Shown here: positions 13,175-20,064 of the stretch, piece after piece
Position numbering within the stretch: the first letter of the stretch is position 1
How the letters are laid out: every line of letters begins with the position of its first letter
Source: a virus
Strand: one strand, 5' to 3'
IMG/VR virus record: IMGVR_UViG_3300021365_000017
Coordinates: 1-57,131 of that record
DNA: 57,131 nucleotides
The notes under the pieces: generated by a model
What the model was told of the DNA's origin: nothing
Databases searched by the model: none
Seen by the model: the letters and a program-made list of their open reading frames with translations, nothing else
Translations under genes and position numbers: made by a program

Positions 13175-13938
13175 TGTTGTCAGTTCAATTAGCAGAAGCC
13201 GTAGGTAAGGGTCACTTATCATACAGCTCAGTAAAGTACGCACTACAAGACATGCGCTTGTGGGAGATGTACATGAGGGGACAACTCTTCAAAGAGAGTG
13301 AAGCCCTGACGTTCGGAAGTATGTACGATTGCCTTCTGTTTACACCGGAGGATTTCGATAAGCAATTCTTAGTGCTCAATGACAGCGCAAAGTGTGAGGA
13401 GATTGGTGGTCGTGCACCACGTATGACTAACAAGTACAAGGCTTGGGTTAAGGACTTCCAAGAGGAGGCCGAAGAAAAGAAAGTCAAGCTCATTGGTCAG
13501 GACGATTTCAAGAAAGCTCAAGAAATGATTGAGCGATTGAAGGTGACTGGTGTAATGGAGGAGTACCTCATCGGTGATTACCAACACGAGTTCAATAAGG
13601 AAATCTCAGGCGTTCCAGTACGTGGATTCTTGGATTGCCTGAACAAGGACTACATCAGTGACCATAAGACCACCCGTAGCCTATCGGCATTCCGTTACGC
13701 GGTAAGAGACTACGGTTACGACATCCAAGCTTACATCTACTGTAGCGTGCTGGGTTTGGATAAGTTCTACTGGGTAGCACAAGAGAAGGCGTATCCCTAC
13801 GTCATCGGTGTTTACCAAGCCAGTGATGAAACCATTGAGAATGGTAAGGTGAAGTTTGATAAGGCAGTAGAAAGAATTACTCGGTACTTGGACAATAACC
13901 TTGAGACAGAGACGTTCTACATCAAAGGACTAATCTGA
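13174..13938 (+). CDS. RecE/exonuclease VIII-like PD-(D/E)XK nuclease
   Basis: A 254-residue protein with features of the PDDEXK_1/DUF3799 group: SYSSVKYAL near the start, LTFGSMYDCLLFTPEDFDKQ (residues about 44-63), then RGFLDCLNKDYISDHKTTRS with the Asp...Asp-x-Lys active site, and YGYDIQAYIYCSVLGL with the conserved Gln. Such enzymes resect dsDNA ends to give 3' tails for annealing. It overlaps the upstream putative annealing gene by one base and the downstream gene by one base. Likely used to process replicating phage DNA. Confidence 0.8.
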   Translation: MLSVQLAEAVGKGHLSYSSVKYALQDMRLWEMYMRGQLFKESEALTFGSMYDCLLFTPEDFDKQFLVLNDSAKCEEIGGRAPRMTNKYKAWVKDFQEEAEEKKVKLIGQDDFKKAQEMIERLKVTGVMEEYLIGDYQHEFNKEISGVPVRGFLDCLNKDYISDHKTTRSLSAFRYAVRDYGYDIQAYIYCSVLGLDKFYWVAQEKAYPYVIGVYQASDETIENGKVKFDKAVERITRYLDNNLETETFYIKGLI

Positions 13939-14207
13939 TGAATGCACAAGAGCTAATCACACGAGCAAACCTGCACTTCGGTATCGACGTTACCAAGTGT
14001 AAGGACTTTGGCAAGGACGGTTTCACTGACCGATGCTTTACAGCATACTATGCCATCACTGAATTGAAGATGCCCTACAAGGAGCTGGCTGATGCCATGG
14101 ACGAACAGGACAGAACTAAGCTACGCCTCATGTGGCTGTACGCTGAAGGACTTATGGGAGTTGTACAATCCCGCAACCGGTACAAGCAGTTTACATTAAC
14201 CTTTTAA
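13938..14207 (+). CDS. Unknown protein, 89 residues
   Basis: No family recognised. A helical protein (DRCFTAYYAITELKMPYKEL; DAMDEQDRTKLRLMWLYAEG) with a basic C-terminus. The helix pattern could be a small helix-turn-helix. The start overlaps the exonuclease stop (TGATG), so it is translated with the recombination genes. Confidence 0.55.
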   Translation: MNAQELITRANLHFGIDVTKCKDFGKDGFTDRCFTAYYAITELKMPYKELADAMDEQDRTKLRLMWLYAEGLMGVVQSRNRYKQFTLTF

Positions 14208-14217
14208 TTTTTTAGAC

Positions 14218-14478
14218 ATGGCTGATAACAGCAACGTGTATGTGGGATACACTGAATCCCCACGAGTAAACCAGCGAGTATCATTCACGCTGGAGGAGTT
14301 AGACAACCTCAAGCAGTACGCAACTGCAAAGGGTAGAGTTTACATTGATGTTGTCTCTGTCCCAGACCGAGAAGACAATCGAAAGATGAAAGCTTTCTGC
14401 TCTGTGTACGACCCGAATAGTCAGGGTGAACAGCAGCGCAAGGTAGACAAGCAAAGCACTTCTGAAGTGCCGTTCTAA
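14218..14478 (+). CDS. Unknown protein with SSB-like C-terminal tip, 86 residues
   Basis: A beta-rich N-terminal two-thirds (RVSFTLEELDNLKQYATAKG; RVYIDVVSVPDREDNRKMKA) and a flexible charged tail ending in SEVPF. The Pro-Phe end resembles the tip used by single-stranded-DNA-binding proteins to recruit partners, but it is shorter than a normal OB-fold SSB and lacks the usual acidic run. An SSB-like role is only a suggestion. Confidence 0.5.
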   Translation: MADNSNVYVGYTESPRVNQRVSFTLEELDNLKQYATAKGRVYIDVVSVPDREDNRKMKAFCSVYDPNSQGEQQRKVDKQSTSEVPF

Positions 14479-14509
14479 ATAGTGGTTAGGATATAGATAG
14501 ACCGCAAGG

Positions 14510-14543
14510 GGGGAGTCAGTTTCGTGAATTGTTCTGGCTCCCC
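14510..14543 (+). other. Strong hairpin just upstream of the tRNA
   Basis: GGGGAGTCAG (14510-14519) pairs with CTGGCTCCCC (14534-14543) over 10 bp with one G-T pair and a 14-nt loop. No T-run follows. It ends 7 nt before the tRNA, so it may act as a processing or stability element separating the tRNA from the upstream message. Confidence 0.6.
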
Positions 14544-14550
14544 TCGCTAT

Positions 14551-14624
14551 GCTCTCGTAGCTCAACTGGATAGAGCATCACCCTTCTAAGGTGAATGTTG
14601 CAGGTTCGAGTCCTGCCGGGAGTA
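14551..14624 (+). tRNA. tRNA-Arg, anticodon TCT
   Basis: A 74-nt cloverleaf: acceptor GCTCTCG/CGGGAGT (first pair G-T), D arm GCTC...GAGC, anticodon stem TCACC/GGTGA with loop CTTCTAA giving TCT, variable loop of 5, and T arm GCAGG-TTCGAGT-CCTGC. The discriminator is A and CCA is not encoded. It reads AGA (and AGG) and lies in the plus operon between the SSB-like gene and the first DnaA-IV-like gene. Confidence 0.95.
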
Positions 14625-14639
14625 CAAAATTTTATTTCA

Positions 14640-15251
14640 ATGGACATCTTCAGACAAACATACCAAACCTACATCGAGGCTATCGGTGCAGAACCAAACA
14701 ACTCAAGGACACGGCAGCAAGTAGAGATAAGGGCAGCGTTTGCCAATGCTACATCAGCCTTCTTTCACCACAGCGTGTGTTCAAACCTGTTCAATAAAGA
14801 CAGGACAACCATCTACCATTACAAGCAGAGTCATGAGATGTATTTTGTCTCAAGCCCTGAATACAGAACGTACTTCGAAACAGCCTCTCGAATCGTACTA
14901 GAAAAGCTGGACTCCTTCAAGAAGGAGGACTTAAATTTAGAGGCTCAAAACTTTCTTTCTCCTCATGAGCAAATTGATACAATCAAAGGCATCATCGAAA
15001 CCCTCGAAACCTTCAAAGACCGAATCCAAATCAGACTCAGACGCTATAAACCCGGAACACTACAAGAAGGGGGGCAAGCAAGTGTGGCAGATGATGATAG
15101 ATATCTGGGGCAAAGACTCATACATCGCGTTCTGCGAGATGAACGTCTTCAAGTACCGCATGCGGGCAGGGAACAAGCCGGGGAACAGCTTGGAGCAGGA
15201 CATGAAGAAAGCAAAGTGGTACGAGAACCAGATACAACAGTTGCGCGATGA
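14640..15251 (+). CDS. DnaA-domain-IV-like HTH protein with long overlap into the next gene
   Basis: The start is ATG 14640, just after the tRNA; the frame upstream lies inside the tRNA and is ignored. Residues about 20-70 carry a helix-turn-helix of DnaA domain IV type ending in FNKDRTTIYHYKQSH (compare 'RDHTTVLYA' in DnaA). A helical segment follows (EQIDTIKGIIETLETFKDRI). From 14965 onward the same DNA also encodes the DUF3310 protein in the +1 frame, and the last 60 residues look like a passive shadow. Its TGA overlaps the ATG of the helicase (ATGA). The C-terminal extent is therefore uncertain. Confidence 0.55.
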   Translation: MDIFRQTYQTYIEAIGAEPNNSRTRQQVEIRAAFANATSAFFHHSVCSNLFNKDRTTIYHYKQSHEMYFVSSPEYRTYFETASRIVLEKLDSFKKEDLNLEAQNFLSPHEQIDTIKGIIETLETFKDRIQIRLRRYKPGTLQEGGQASVADDDRYLGQRLIHRVLRDERLQVPHAGREQAGEQLGAGHEESKVVREPDTTVAR

Positions 15252-15339
15252 ACAATCAAAAGGTAACCATCTATCCAACAATCTATCGCACACAGGAGGC
15301 AGTAATTACATCGCTGGATACAGTTCTAACGAGGATTAA
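14965..15339 (+). CDS. DUF3310 protein
   Basis: A 124-residue protein. Residues about 28-95 match DUF3310: INPEHYKKGGKQVWQMMIDI, then AFCEMNVFKYRMRAGNKPGN and DMKKAKWYENQIQQL. The domain is common in phage replication regions; its biochemical role is unsettled. The N-terminal 27 residues are a Ser/Lys-rich linker read over the +1 frame of the upstream gene, and the last 30 residues overlap the helicase gene by 92 nt. Both ends are thus dual-coding, which is unusual for a confident domain. Confidence 0.75.
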   Translation: MSKLIQSKASSKPSKPSKTESKSDSDAINPEHYKKGGKQVWQMMIDIWGKDSYIAFCEMNVFKYRMRAGNKPGNSLEQDMKKAKWYENQIQQLRDEQSKGNHLSNNLSHTGGSNYIAGYSSNED

Positions 15340-17044
15340 AGAAGGTAAGAGTCAACCAAAGGTTGAACTAATAAGGGAGGGTGACAAAGCTATTAAGCAA
15401 GAACTACCTGCGGTATGTTTTAGTGGAGTCTTTGAGAAGAACAAGCGAAGCGATGACAGCTTAAAGTTTCACAGCGGCTTGGTAATTCTAGACTTTGACC
15501 ATGTTGACGTAGCAAGAACTAAGTCTGCCTTAGCTGGAGACAAGTACATCATGTCGTGCTGGGCATCACCCAGCGGTGAGGGTGTTAAAGGTTTAGTCGA
15601 GATAACAAACACGGAGAGACATCGTGACCACTACCGCTCACTGATTAAATACTTCGACGAGCAGTATGGTCTTGAGTTAGACAGCACCGGAGAGAATGAA
15701 AGCCGAGCGTGCTTTGAGTCATACGACCCAGACATCGTTGTCAAGGCTGAGTACGAGAGGTATGGCGGCATGATGTCAGAGCATTCTCAAAATCAAGTCG
15801 TTAAAGACTTGTCTGGGAGGACTGACTTCAATAAGATAAACATAGCAGCAGCTATGATACGCAAGGCGGAGGAAGGAGAGAAGCATAACGTCCTTGTCAA
15901 GGCTTCCAGTTTAATGGGTGGGTACATTGCCAGTGGCATTGTTGAAGAAGATGTTGCTCGCTGGATACTCGAAAGAGAGATTCAGAAGCGGGACATTGAC
16001 AATTTGGAGGGGGCTTTACTGACTATTAATGACGGGATAGCAAACGGAAAGAAGCTACCTATCAGTGAGGTCATCAGTAGCGAAGAGAAGATTAAGAGAG
16101 ACATGAAACTGAATGATGGGGACATGTCCTTTATCAGCAGTGACGATGTTGATTACGATTGGATTGAGCAGTATGTGGATGGCAAGATACCCCTAGGTCT
16201 TAGCACAGGAAACCAATTCATGGATGAGAACTTCGTATTCAAAAAGGAGTTCGTTATGATTAATGGTCACAGTAATATCGGTAAGACAACCTTTGCGCTG
16301 TGGATGATGGTGGCAAGTTCAATGCATCACAACTGGAGGTGGGTAATCTACAGCTCAGAGAACCGCTCTGCTGCCGTGAAGATGAAGCTGGTTCAGTTTG
16401 CGCTGAATAAGAAGATTGGTAGCACCACACACATCGAACGTAAAAAAGCTAGGGACTGGGTTGAGAAGCACTTCGTTGTAATCGACAACAGCAAGACCTA
16501 CAGTTACATGGACATCATCCTGTTCTGTGAGAAGGTGCACAGGCAGAACCCGATTGACGGCTTGTTTGTTGACCCATACAACAGCCTTAAGATTGAGATG
16601 AGTGCTAACCGTGGAGTCGGCCCTCATGAGTATCACTATGAAGCAGCTTCAGAGTTTCTGACCTTCAGCAATAACATGGATGTAGCTGTATGGGTTAACG
16701 CTCACAGTATTACTGAGAGCCAGCGCAGGAAAGGCGATGACGGTTTGCAAGTCGCTCCTTACGCAGAGGATACTGAGCATGGTGGAAAGTGGGTGAATCG
16801 TAGTGACTGCTTCATCACGTTACACAGAAAGATTCAGCACCCCGATGTTCTCCAGCGCAGGTGTATTGAGATGCATGTTCGAAAGGTTCGAGAGGTGGAC
16901 ACTGGTGGTAAGCCCACTCCCTACGCTCAGCCAATGATTTTTGAATTGAACTCAACACAGAGTGGATTTTCTATGCACGCTCCCAACCAAAAGCTATTCA
17001 CATCTCTTGGTGAACAACTTGTTGGCAAACAAGAGCACTTCTAA
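15248..17044 (+). CDS. Replicative helicase with BT4734/VirE-N-type N-terminal domain
   Basis: A 598-residue protein. Residues about 20-175 fit the BT4734/VirE-N domain frequent in Bacteroidetes and their phages: FSGVFEKNKRSDDSLKFHSG, LVILDFDHVD, SPSGEGVKGLVEI, SRACFESYDPDI. Residues about 330-550 form a RecA/DnaB-type ATPase with Walker A GHSNIGKTT (about 336-344), a Walker B-like GLFVDPYNS (about 437-445) and a VNAHS sensor segment. No CHC2 zinc finger is seen. It probably unwinds phage DNA and may prime or load a primase at host-type forks. As no phage DNA polymerase is recognised, it likely works with the host enzyme. Confidence 0.8.
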   Translation: MNNQKVTIYPTIYRTQEAVITSLDTVLTRIKEGKSQPKVELIREGDKAIKQELPAVCFSGVFEKNKRSDDSLKFHSGLVILDFDHVDVARTKSALAGDKYIMSCWASPSGEGVKGLVEITNTERHRDHYRSLIKYFDEQYGLELDSTGENESRACFESYDPDIVVKAEYERYGGMMSEHSQNQVVKDLSGRTDFNKINIAAAMIRKAEEGEKHNVLVKASSLMGGYIASGIVEEDVARWILEREIQKRDIDNLEGALLTINDGIANGKKLPISEVISSEEKIKRDMKLNDGDMSFISSDDVDYDWIEQYVDGKIPLGLSTGNQFMDENFVFKKEFVMINGHSNIGKTTFALWMMVASSMHHNWRWVIYSSENRSAAVKMKLVQFALNKKIGSTTHIERKKARDWVEKHFVVIDNSKTYSYMDIILFCEKVHRQNPIDGLFVDPYNSLKIEMSANRGVGPHEYHYEAASEFLTFSNNMDVAVWVNAHSITESQRRKGDDGLQVAPYAEDTEHGGKWVNRSDCFITLHRKIQHPDVLQRRCIEMHVRKVREVDTGGKPTPYAQPMIFELNSTQSGFSMHAPNQKLFTSLGEQLVGKQEHF

Positions 17045-17060
17045 CCGTACCTTTTAGGGT

Positions 17061-17543
17061 ATGGCTAAACGCCGGAAGAACTTAACAAGACCAACGAAGG
17101 GAAGGAAGCGCAAAGACCTCAGTAGGGGTTCAGTAAAGCTGAAGTCAACTCTTGAGACCTACTGTTACGACAGGTTGAAGGAATCAAAGATTGATTTTGG
17201 ATATGAGAGCGAGACATTTCAGTTGATGGACTCGTTTAGGTATCCCGGAGTTTACCATAAGTCTACGAGGGGTAAGGATGTTATGACGGATGCGACAAAC
17301 AAGGTGGTGCTTTCGATTAAGTACACTCCAGACTTTGTTAGCCACGAGAATCGTTTCATTATTGAGACGAAGGGGTGGGTTCCATCACAGCACACTTTTC
17401 CTTTAAGGTGGAAGCTGTTTTTAAAGTACATGTCAGACAATGACATGGATGACTACATGCTTTTCATCCCTAAAAACAAAAAGCAAATAGATGCCGCGAT
17501 AACAATCATACTGAACCACATCAATGGAGAAGCAAAAACTTAG
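17061..17543 (+). CDS. PD-(D/E)XK endonuclease (T7 endonuclease I/DUF1064-like)
   Basis: A 160-residue protein with a strongly basic start (MAKRRKNLTRPTKGRKRKDL), a conserved Glu helix (KSTLETYCYDRLKESKIDFG) and the catalytic core YTPDFVSHENRFIIETKGW, i.e. PD...E-x-K. The closing segment SDNDMDDYMLFIPKNKKQID is typical of small resolvase-like nucleases. A role in cutting branched DNA or trimming concatemers before packaging is inferred from the family. It overlaps the next gene by 20 nt. Confidence 0.75.
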   Translation: MAKRRKNLTRPTKGRKRKDLSRGSVKLKSTLETYCYDRLKESKIDFGYESETFQLMDSFRYPGVYHKSTRGKDVMTDATNKVVLSIKYTPDFVSHENRFIIETKGWVPSQHTFPLRWKLFLKYMSDNDMDDYMLFIPKNKKQIDAAITIILNHINGEAKT

Positions 17544-17757
17544 TCAGCTCTACAGCTACTGTACTCAGGAGATACAGAGGTTGACTACGGAGCTGTACGA
17601 GCAGCTTCACGACAACAAGGGTGCACCAGTCACGAACTGGGAGCAAACGCTTGACGACGTAAGAAAGTACAAGAAACTAGTAATCTTGGAGCTTGAAGCA
17701 ATGAAGCACGCTCTTAGGGAATACATAGAAGAATCAGATGGCGAGCAGCTTCCGTAA
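17524..17757 (+). CDS. Small helical protein, unknown, 77 residues
   Basis: Almost wholly alpha-helical and coiled-coil-like (MEKQKLSQLYSYCTQEIQRL; KYKKLVILELEAMKHALREY). No family recognised. It overlaps the two flanking nuclease genes by 20 nt each, which suggests a co-translated accessory subunit. Confidence 0.6.
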   Translation: MEKQKLSQLYSYCTQEIQRLTTELYEQLHDNKGAPVTNWEQTLDDVRKYKKLVILELEAMKHALREYIEESDGEQLP

Positions 17758-18322
17758 AGACCTTGAGTTCGGCAATAGGATAGAGCTTGCTTGGATGAAC
17801 TTCATGGGGGACAAAACCCTAAAGACATACGAGCAGTCAAAGGGTAAGGAACCCGGATGGGATATCGTTGAGTTAAACGACAAGGTTTACTTCGAGGTCA
17901 AGTGGGATACCAAATCATCGGCAGCTTGGTCTTCATACGGAACCCGTAGAGACCCCACTGGTAACTTGTTTATCGAGTACGTAAACCCAAGTGCGGATAA
18001 AGACAGTGGGATTCGAGCGTCAATTTCAAAGTACTGGGTCTATGTGGTTAAGTACGCACCCAATTCTTTAGTTGATGAGAATAGTTTCGGTGACTACAAG
18101 GCTCATGCACATCTATTCAATCGCGAAGCCCTACTAAAATTCTGTGAGTCAAGCAACTTAAATACACGCGACACAAAGAGAGATGTAGGTAAAGGCATGC
18201 CGGTAAATGCTCGTGGTTGGATTCTCCCTTGGGACATTGTTAATGAATCGAAAAAAGACAGCGGATGGTTGGCTGTTTATGACATCTCTGACTATCTTTC
18301 TCTTCCGATTTTAACACAATGA
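17738..18322 (+). CDS. PD-(D/E)XK nuclease-like protein, 194 residues
   Basis: Core motif GWDIVELNDKVYFEVKWDTK (residues about 40-59) gives the Asp...Glu-x-Lys active site; an upstream Glu sits in LEFGNRIELAWM. The segment RRDPTGNLFIEYVNP is a further mark of this nuclease group. The rest is a mixed alpha/beta domain. It may be a restriction-like or repair nuclease aimed at host DNA or branched phage DNA; the substrate cannot be read from sequence. It overlaps its neighbours by 20 and 4 nt. Confidence 0.65.
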   Translation: MASSFRKDLEFGNRIELAWMNFMGDKTLKTYEQSKGKEPGWDIVELNDKVYFEVKWDTKSSAAWSSYGTRRDPTGNLFIEYVNPSADKDSGIRASISKYWVYVVKYAPNSLVDENSFGDYKAHAHLFNREALLKFCESSNLNTRDTKRDVGKGMPVNARGWILPWDIVNESKKDSGWLAVYDISDYLSLPILTQ

Positions 18323-18855
18323 AAAAGATTATTAACAAAGAGTTTGGCGTTCTTCATGAGGCCATCGAAAGCATTCTTCATGTTGAGCTGATTACAACAT
18401 GCCGAAACAGAGAGAATGTAAATGCCCGTATGATTTTCTCCAAGATTTTACTGGACAAGGGCTACACTACGGTGGCTATTGCTAAGTACTTAAGTAAGAC
18501 CCACTGCACTATCGTTCATTACAAGAAACGATTCGACGGATACATTCTGAATGATAAAAGACTGAAGGGTTCTTACGAAAGCGCAAAGGCAGTGTACTTC
18601 GGTAGCTTTGACCCAGTGTTTGACATGAGTAACAAAGAACTCAAGGACGAGGTGTTCAACCTCAGAAAAACAATCAAGTCACTAGAGAATGATGTCACCG
18701 AAGCGAAGGAATACCTGCGCGAAGTGAAAGAGAAGTACGTGTGGAAGGGTGGGTTTGATGGGATACAGGAATTGCTGCATCAAAAGTGTCCGATTGGAGA
18801 AGAGACGAGTGTACAACGCGCCCTTAATAATTACTTAAATGGATTACACTACTGA
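18319..18855 (+). CDS. DnaA-domain-IV-like DNA-binding protein with coiled coil
   Basis: A 178-residue protein. Residues about 28-75 resemble DnaA domain IV: NVNARMIFSKILLDKGYTTV, then AIAKYLSKTHCTIVHYKKRF, where the Thr-x-Val-x-His-Tyr part corresponds to the DnaA-box-reading helix. Residues about 95-150 are a coiled coil (LKDEVFNLRKTIKSLENDVT). It shares this plan with the gene at 14640, so the two may be paralogues. It probably binds DnaA-box-like DNA and could recruit or block host initiation; no ATPase domain is present. Confidence 0.65.
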   Translation: MKKIINKEFGVLHEAIESILHVELITTCRNRENVNARMIFSKILLDKGYTTVAIAKYLSKTHCTIVHYKKRFDGYILNDKRLKGSYESAKAVYFGSFDPVFDMSNKELKDEVFNLRKTIKSLENDVTEAKEYLREVKEKYVWKGGFDGIQELLHQKCPIGEETSVQRALNNYLNGLHY

Positions 18856-19075
18856 AGACCTTGATAAAGTTCTAGGTTTCAAGACTTGGACAGACAAACA
18901 AAAGATGGACGAACTCCTTAGGATGGACTGTGCTTTGCACTGCGCCCTAGGAACGGATTCAACAAAGGGTGAGCGGGAGGCCGTTAAAAGAGAGTCTCGA
19001 AAGATTTACAAAGCAATCAAGACGTTTGATGAGCAGAACGGGGAGATGTTCTTACGAGTAATGGATTTGAAATGA
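18839..19075 (+). CDS. Unknown helical protein, 78 residues
   Basis: Helical and charged (MDYTTEDLDKVLGFKTWTDK; EREAVKRESRKIYKAIKTFD) with two Cys (MDCALHCALG). No family recognised. It overlaps the DnaA-IV-like gene by 17 nt and the next gene by 4 nt, in the tail of the plus operon. Confidence 0.6.
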   Translation: MDYTTEDLDKVLGFKTWTDKQKMDELLRMDCALHCALGTDSTKGEREAVKRESRKIYKAIKTFDEQNGEMFLRVMDLK

Positions 19076-19365
19076 AGACACGACCCACTAAAGAGTTTAT
19101 CGCTGGTCTCAACAAGTTCAAAAGGGACTATCTTATTGAGGTGTTGGCAGAGAACGATGCGCTACTAGCTGATGGCTTCGAGGAAGCTTTGGTTGGTCAC
19201 ACGCAAGGGGGAAACATCGTAGCTGTGTACGATTACGACACCTGTGTTTCAATCCTAATCCATAGAGACGGTATGACGATTGAAGACGCTGTTGAGTTCA
19301 TGGAGTTCAACGTCGTTGGTTCATACGTCGGAGAAAAGACTCCCGTGTTTATCTCGTATGGTTGA
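19072..19365 (+). CDS. Unknown protein, 97 residues
   Basis: An N-terminal helical part (EFIAGLNKFKRDYLIEVLAE) is followed by an alpha/beta segment GNIVAVYDYDTCVSILIHRD and DGMTIEDAVEFMEFNVVGSY. The latter matches a frequent phage pattern ('...MTYEEAxEYFEFNVxGAYVGExTPVF'), without known function. It overlaps the terminal nuclease-like gene by 8 nt (ATGGTTGA). Confidence 0.6.
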   Translation: MKTRPTKEFIAGLNKFKRDYLIEVLAENDALLADGFEEALVGHTQGGNIVAVYDYDTCVSILIHRDGMTIEDAVEFMEFNVVGSYVGEKTPVFISYG

Positions 19366-19843
19366 GCTCTCGGTAACAACGGGAATGATTCTTCGTGCAG
19401 AGCAGCGTGCAGAAGAAATGGGTGCACTGAACAATAGTATTACCGAGGGAGAGGCAAACCTAGAAGCTTTCATTGCAGAGCAGGCGGTGTCAGAGCATCT
19501 TAAGCAGAGGATTGAAGACACCTACGATTACGATTTGTTTTGGGCACCACATGGCCACGTCCTTACAGCTGACATCAAGACCAAGCGAAGAACTAAGCTG
19601 CCGTCTCCCTACTTCGATTGCCACATTGCAGACACTAGCCTGCATCAAGAATGCGATACATACATCTTCGCATCCATAGTCAAGACGGATAAGAAATTCA
19701 GAGTTTGGGCATTGGGTTGGATAACCAAGAAGGATTTCCTCGGCAAAGCCAAACGTGTACGCAAGGGAGACAGAGACGGAGACTTTGTTGAGCACGTTGA
19801 CGCTTACAAATGCAAGGTGTCAGAGCTCTGGCGAATGCCATAA
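19358..19843 (+). CDS. Nuclease-like protein (PD-(D/E)XK pattern), 161 residues
   Basis: The start is taken at ATG 19358, coupled to the previous stop, rather than at 19280. The sequence has a Glu-rich helix (EANLEAFIAEQAVSEHLKQR), then YDYDLFWAPHGHVLTADIKT with a possible Asp...Asp-x-Lys site, and AKRVRKGDRDGDFVEH. This agrees in outline with small PD-(D/E)XK nucleases, but the pattern is weaker than in the two upstream nucleases. It is the last gene before the plus terminator. Confidence 0.55.
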   Translation: MVELSVTTGMILRAEQRAEEMGALNNSITEGEANLEAFIAEQAVSEHLKQRIEDTYDYDLFWAPHGHVLTADIKTKRRTKLPSPYFDCHIADTSLHQECDTYIFASIVKTDKKFRVWALGWITKKDFLGKAKRVRKGDRDGDFVEHVDAYKCKVSELWRMP

Positions 19844-19904
19844 AGATGTATATTGCATTGCGTTACGCCGGATAGTGCATAGCGAATTTTGGTTACCTTT
19901 CAGA

Positions 19905-19931
19905 CCCCTGCTCTTCGGAGCGGGGGTTTTT
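19905..19931 (+). terminator. Intrinsic terminator of the plus early/replication operon
   Basis: CCCCTGCTC (19905-19913), TTCG loop, GAGCGGGGG (19918-19926) form a 9-bp stem with one G-T pair, followed directly by TTTTT (19927-19931). It is a textbook Rho-independent terminator placed where the plus and minus blocks converge. On the minus strand no T-run follows the stem. Confidence 0.93.
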
Positions 19932-19932
19932 G

Positions 19933-20064
19933 TTAGCCACTACAGGACTCGCAGTCCTCAGGGCTTTCGATGTTGCAAGTGATTTCCCCCGATTCAATCT
20001 TGTCTTCTGACTCTTTAAGTTTCTTTGGGTCAAGGAAGCTGATATCAAATTCTTCTTCTCTCAT
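19933..20064 (-). CDS. Small acidic protein with Cys tail, 43 residues
   Basis: The ATG at 20064 overlaps the holin stop (ATGA). The frame encodes MREEEFDISFLDPKKLKESE, an acidic middle, and ends ITCNIESPEDCESCSG with three Cys. The stop lies directly beside the convergent terminator. No family recognised. The Cys tail could bind metal or form disulphides; a lysis-cassette role is inferred from coupling to the holin. Confidence 0.6.
   Translation of the reverse strand: MREEEFDISFLDPKKLKESEDKIESGEITCNIESPEDCESCSG

Noticed and set aside
19844-19904. A 9-codon frame (MYIALRYAG) just before the plus terminator
   Set aside because: Too short to support as a gene; likely untranslated 3' sequence.
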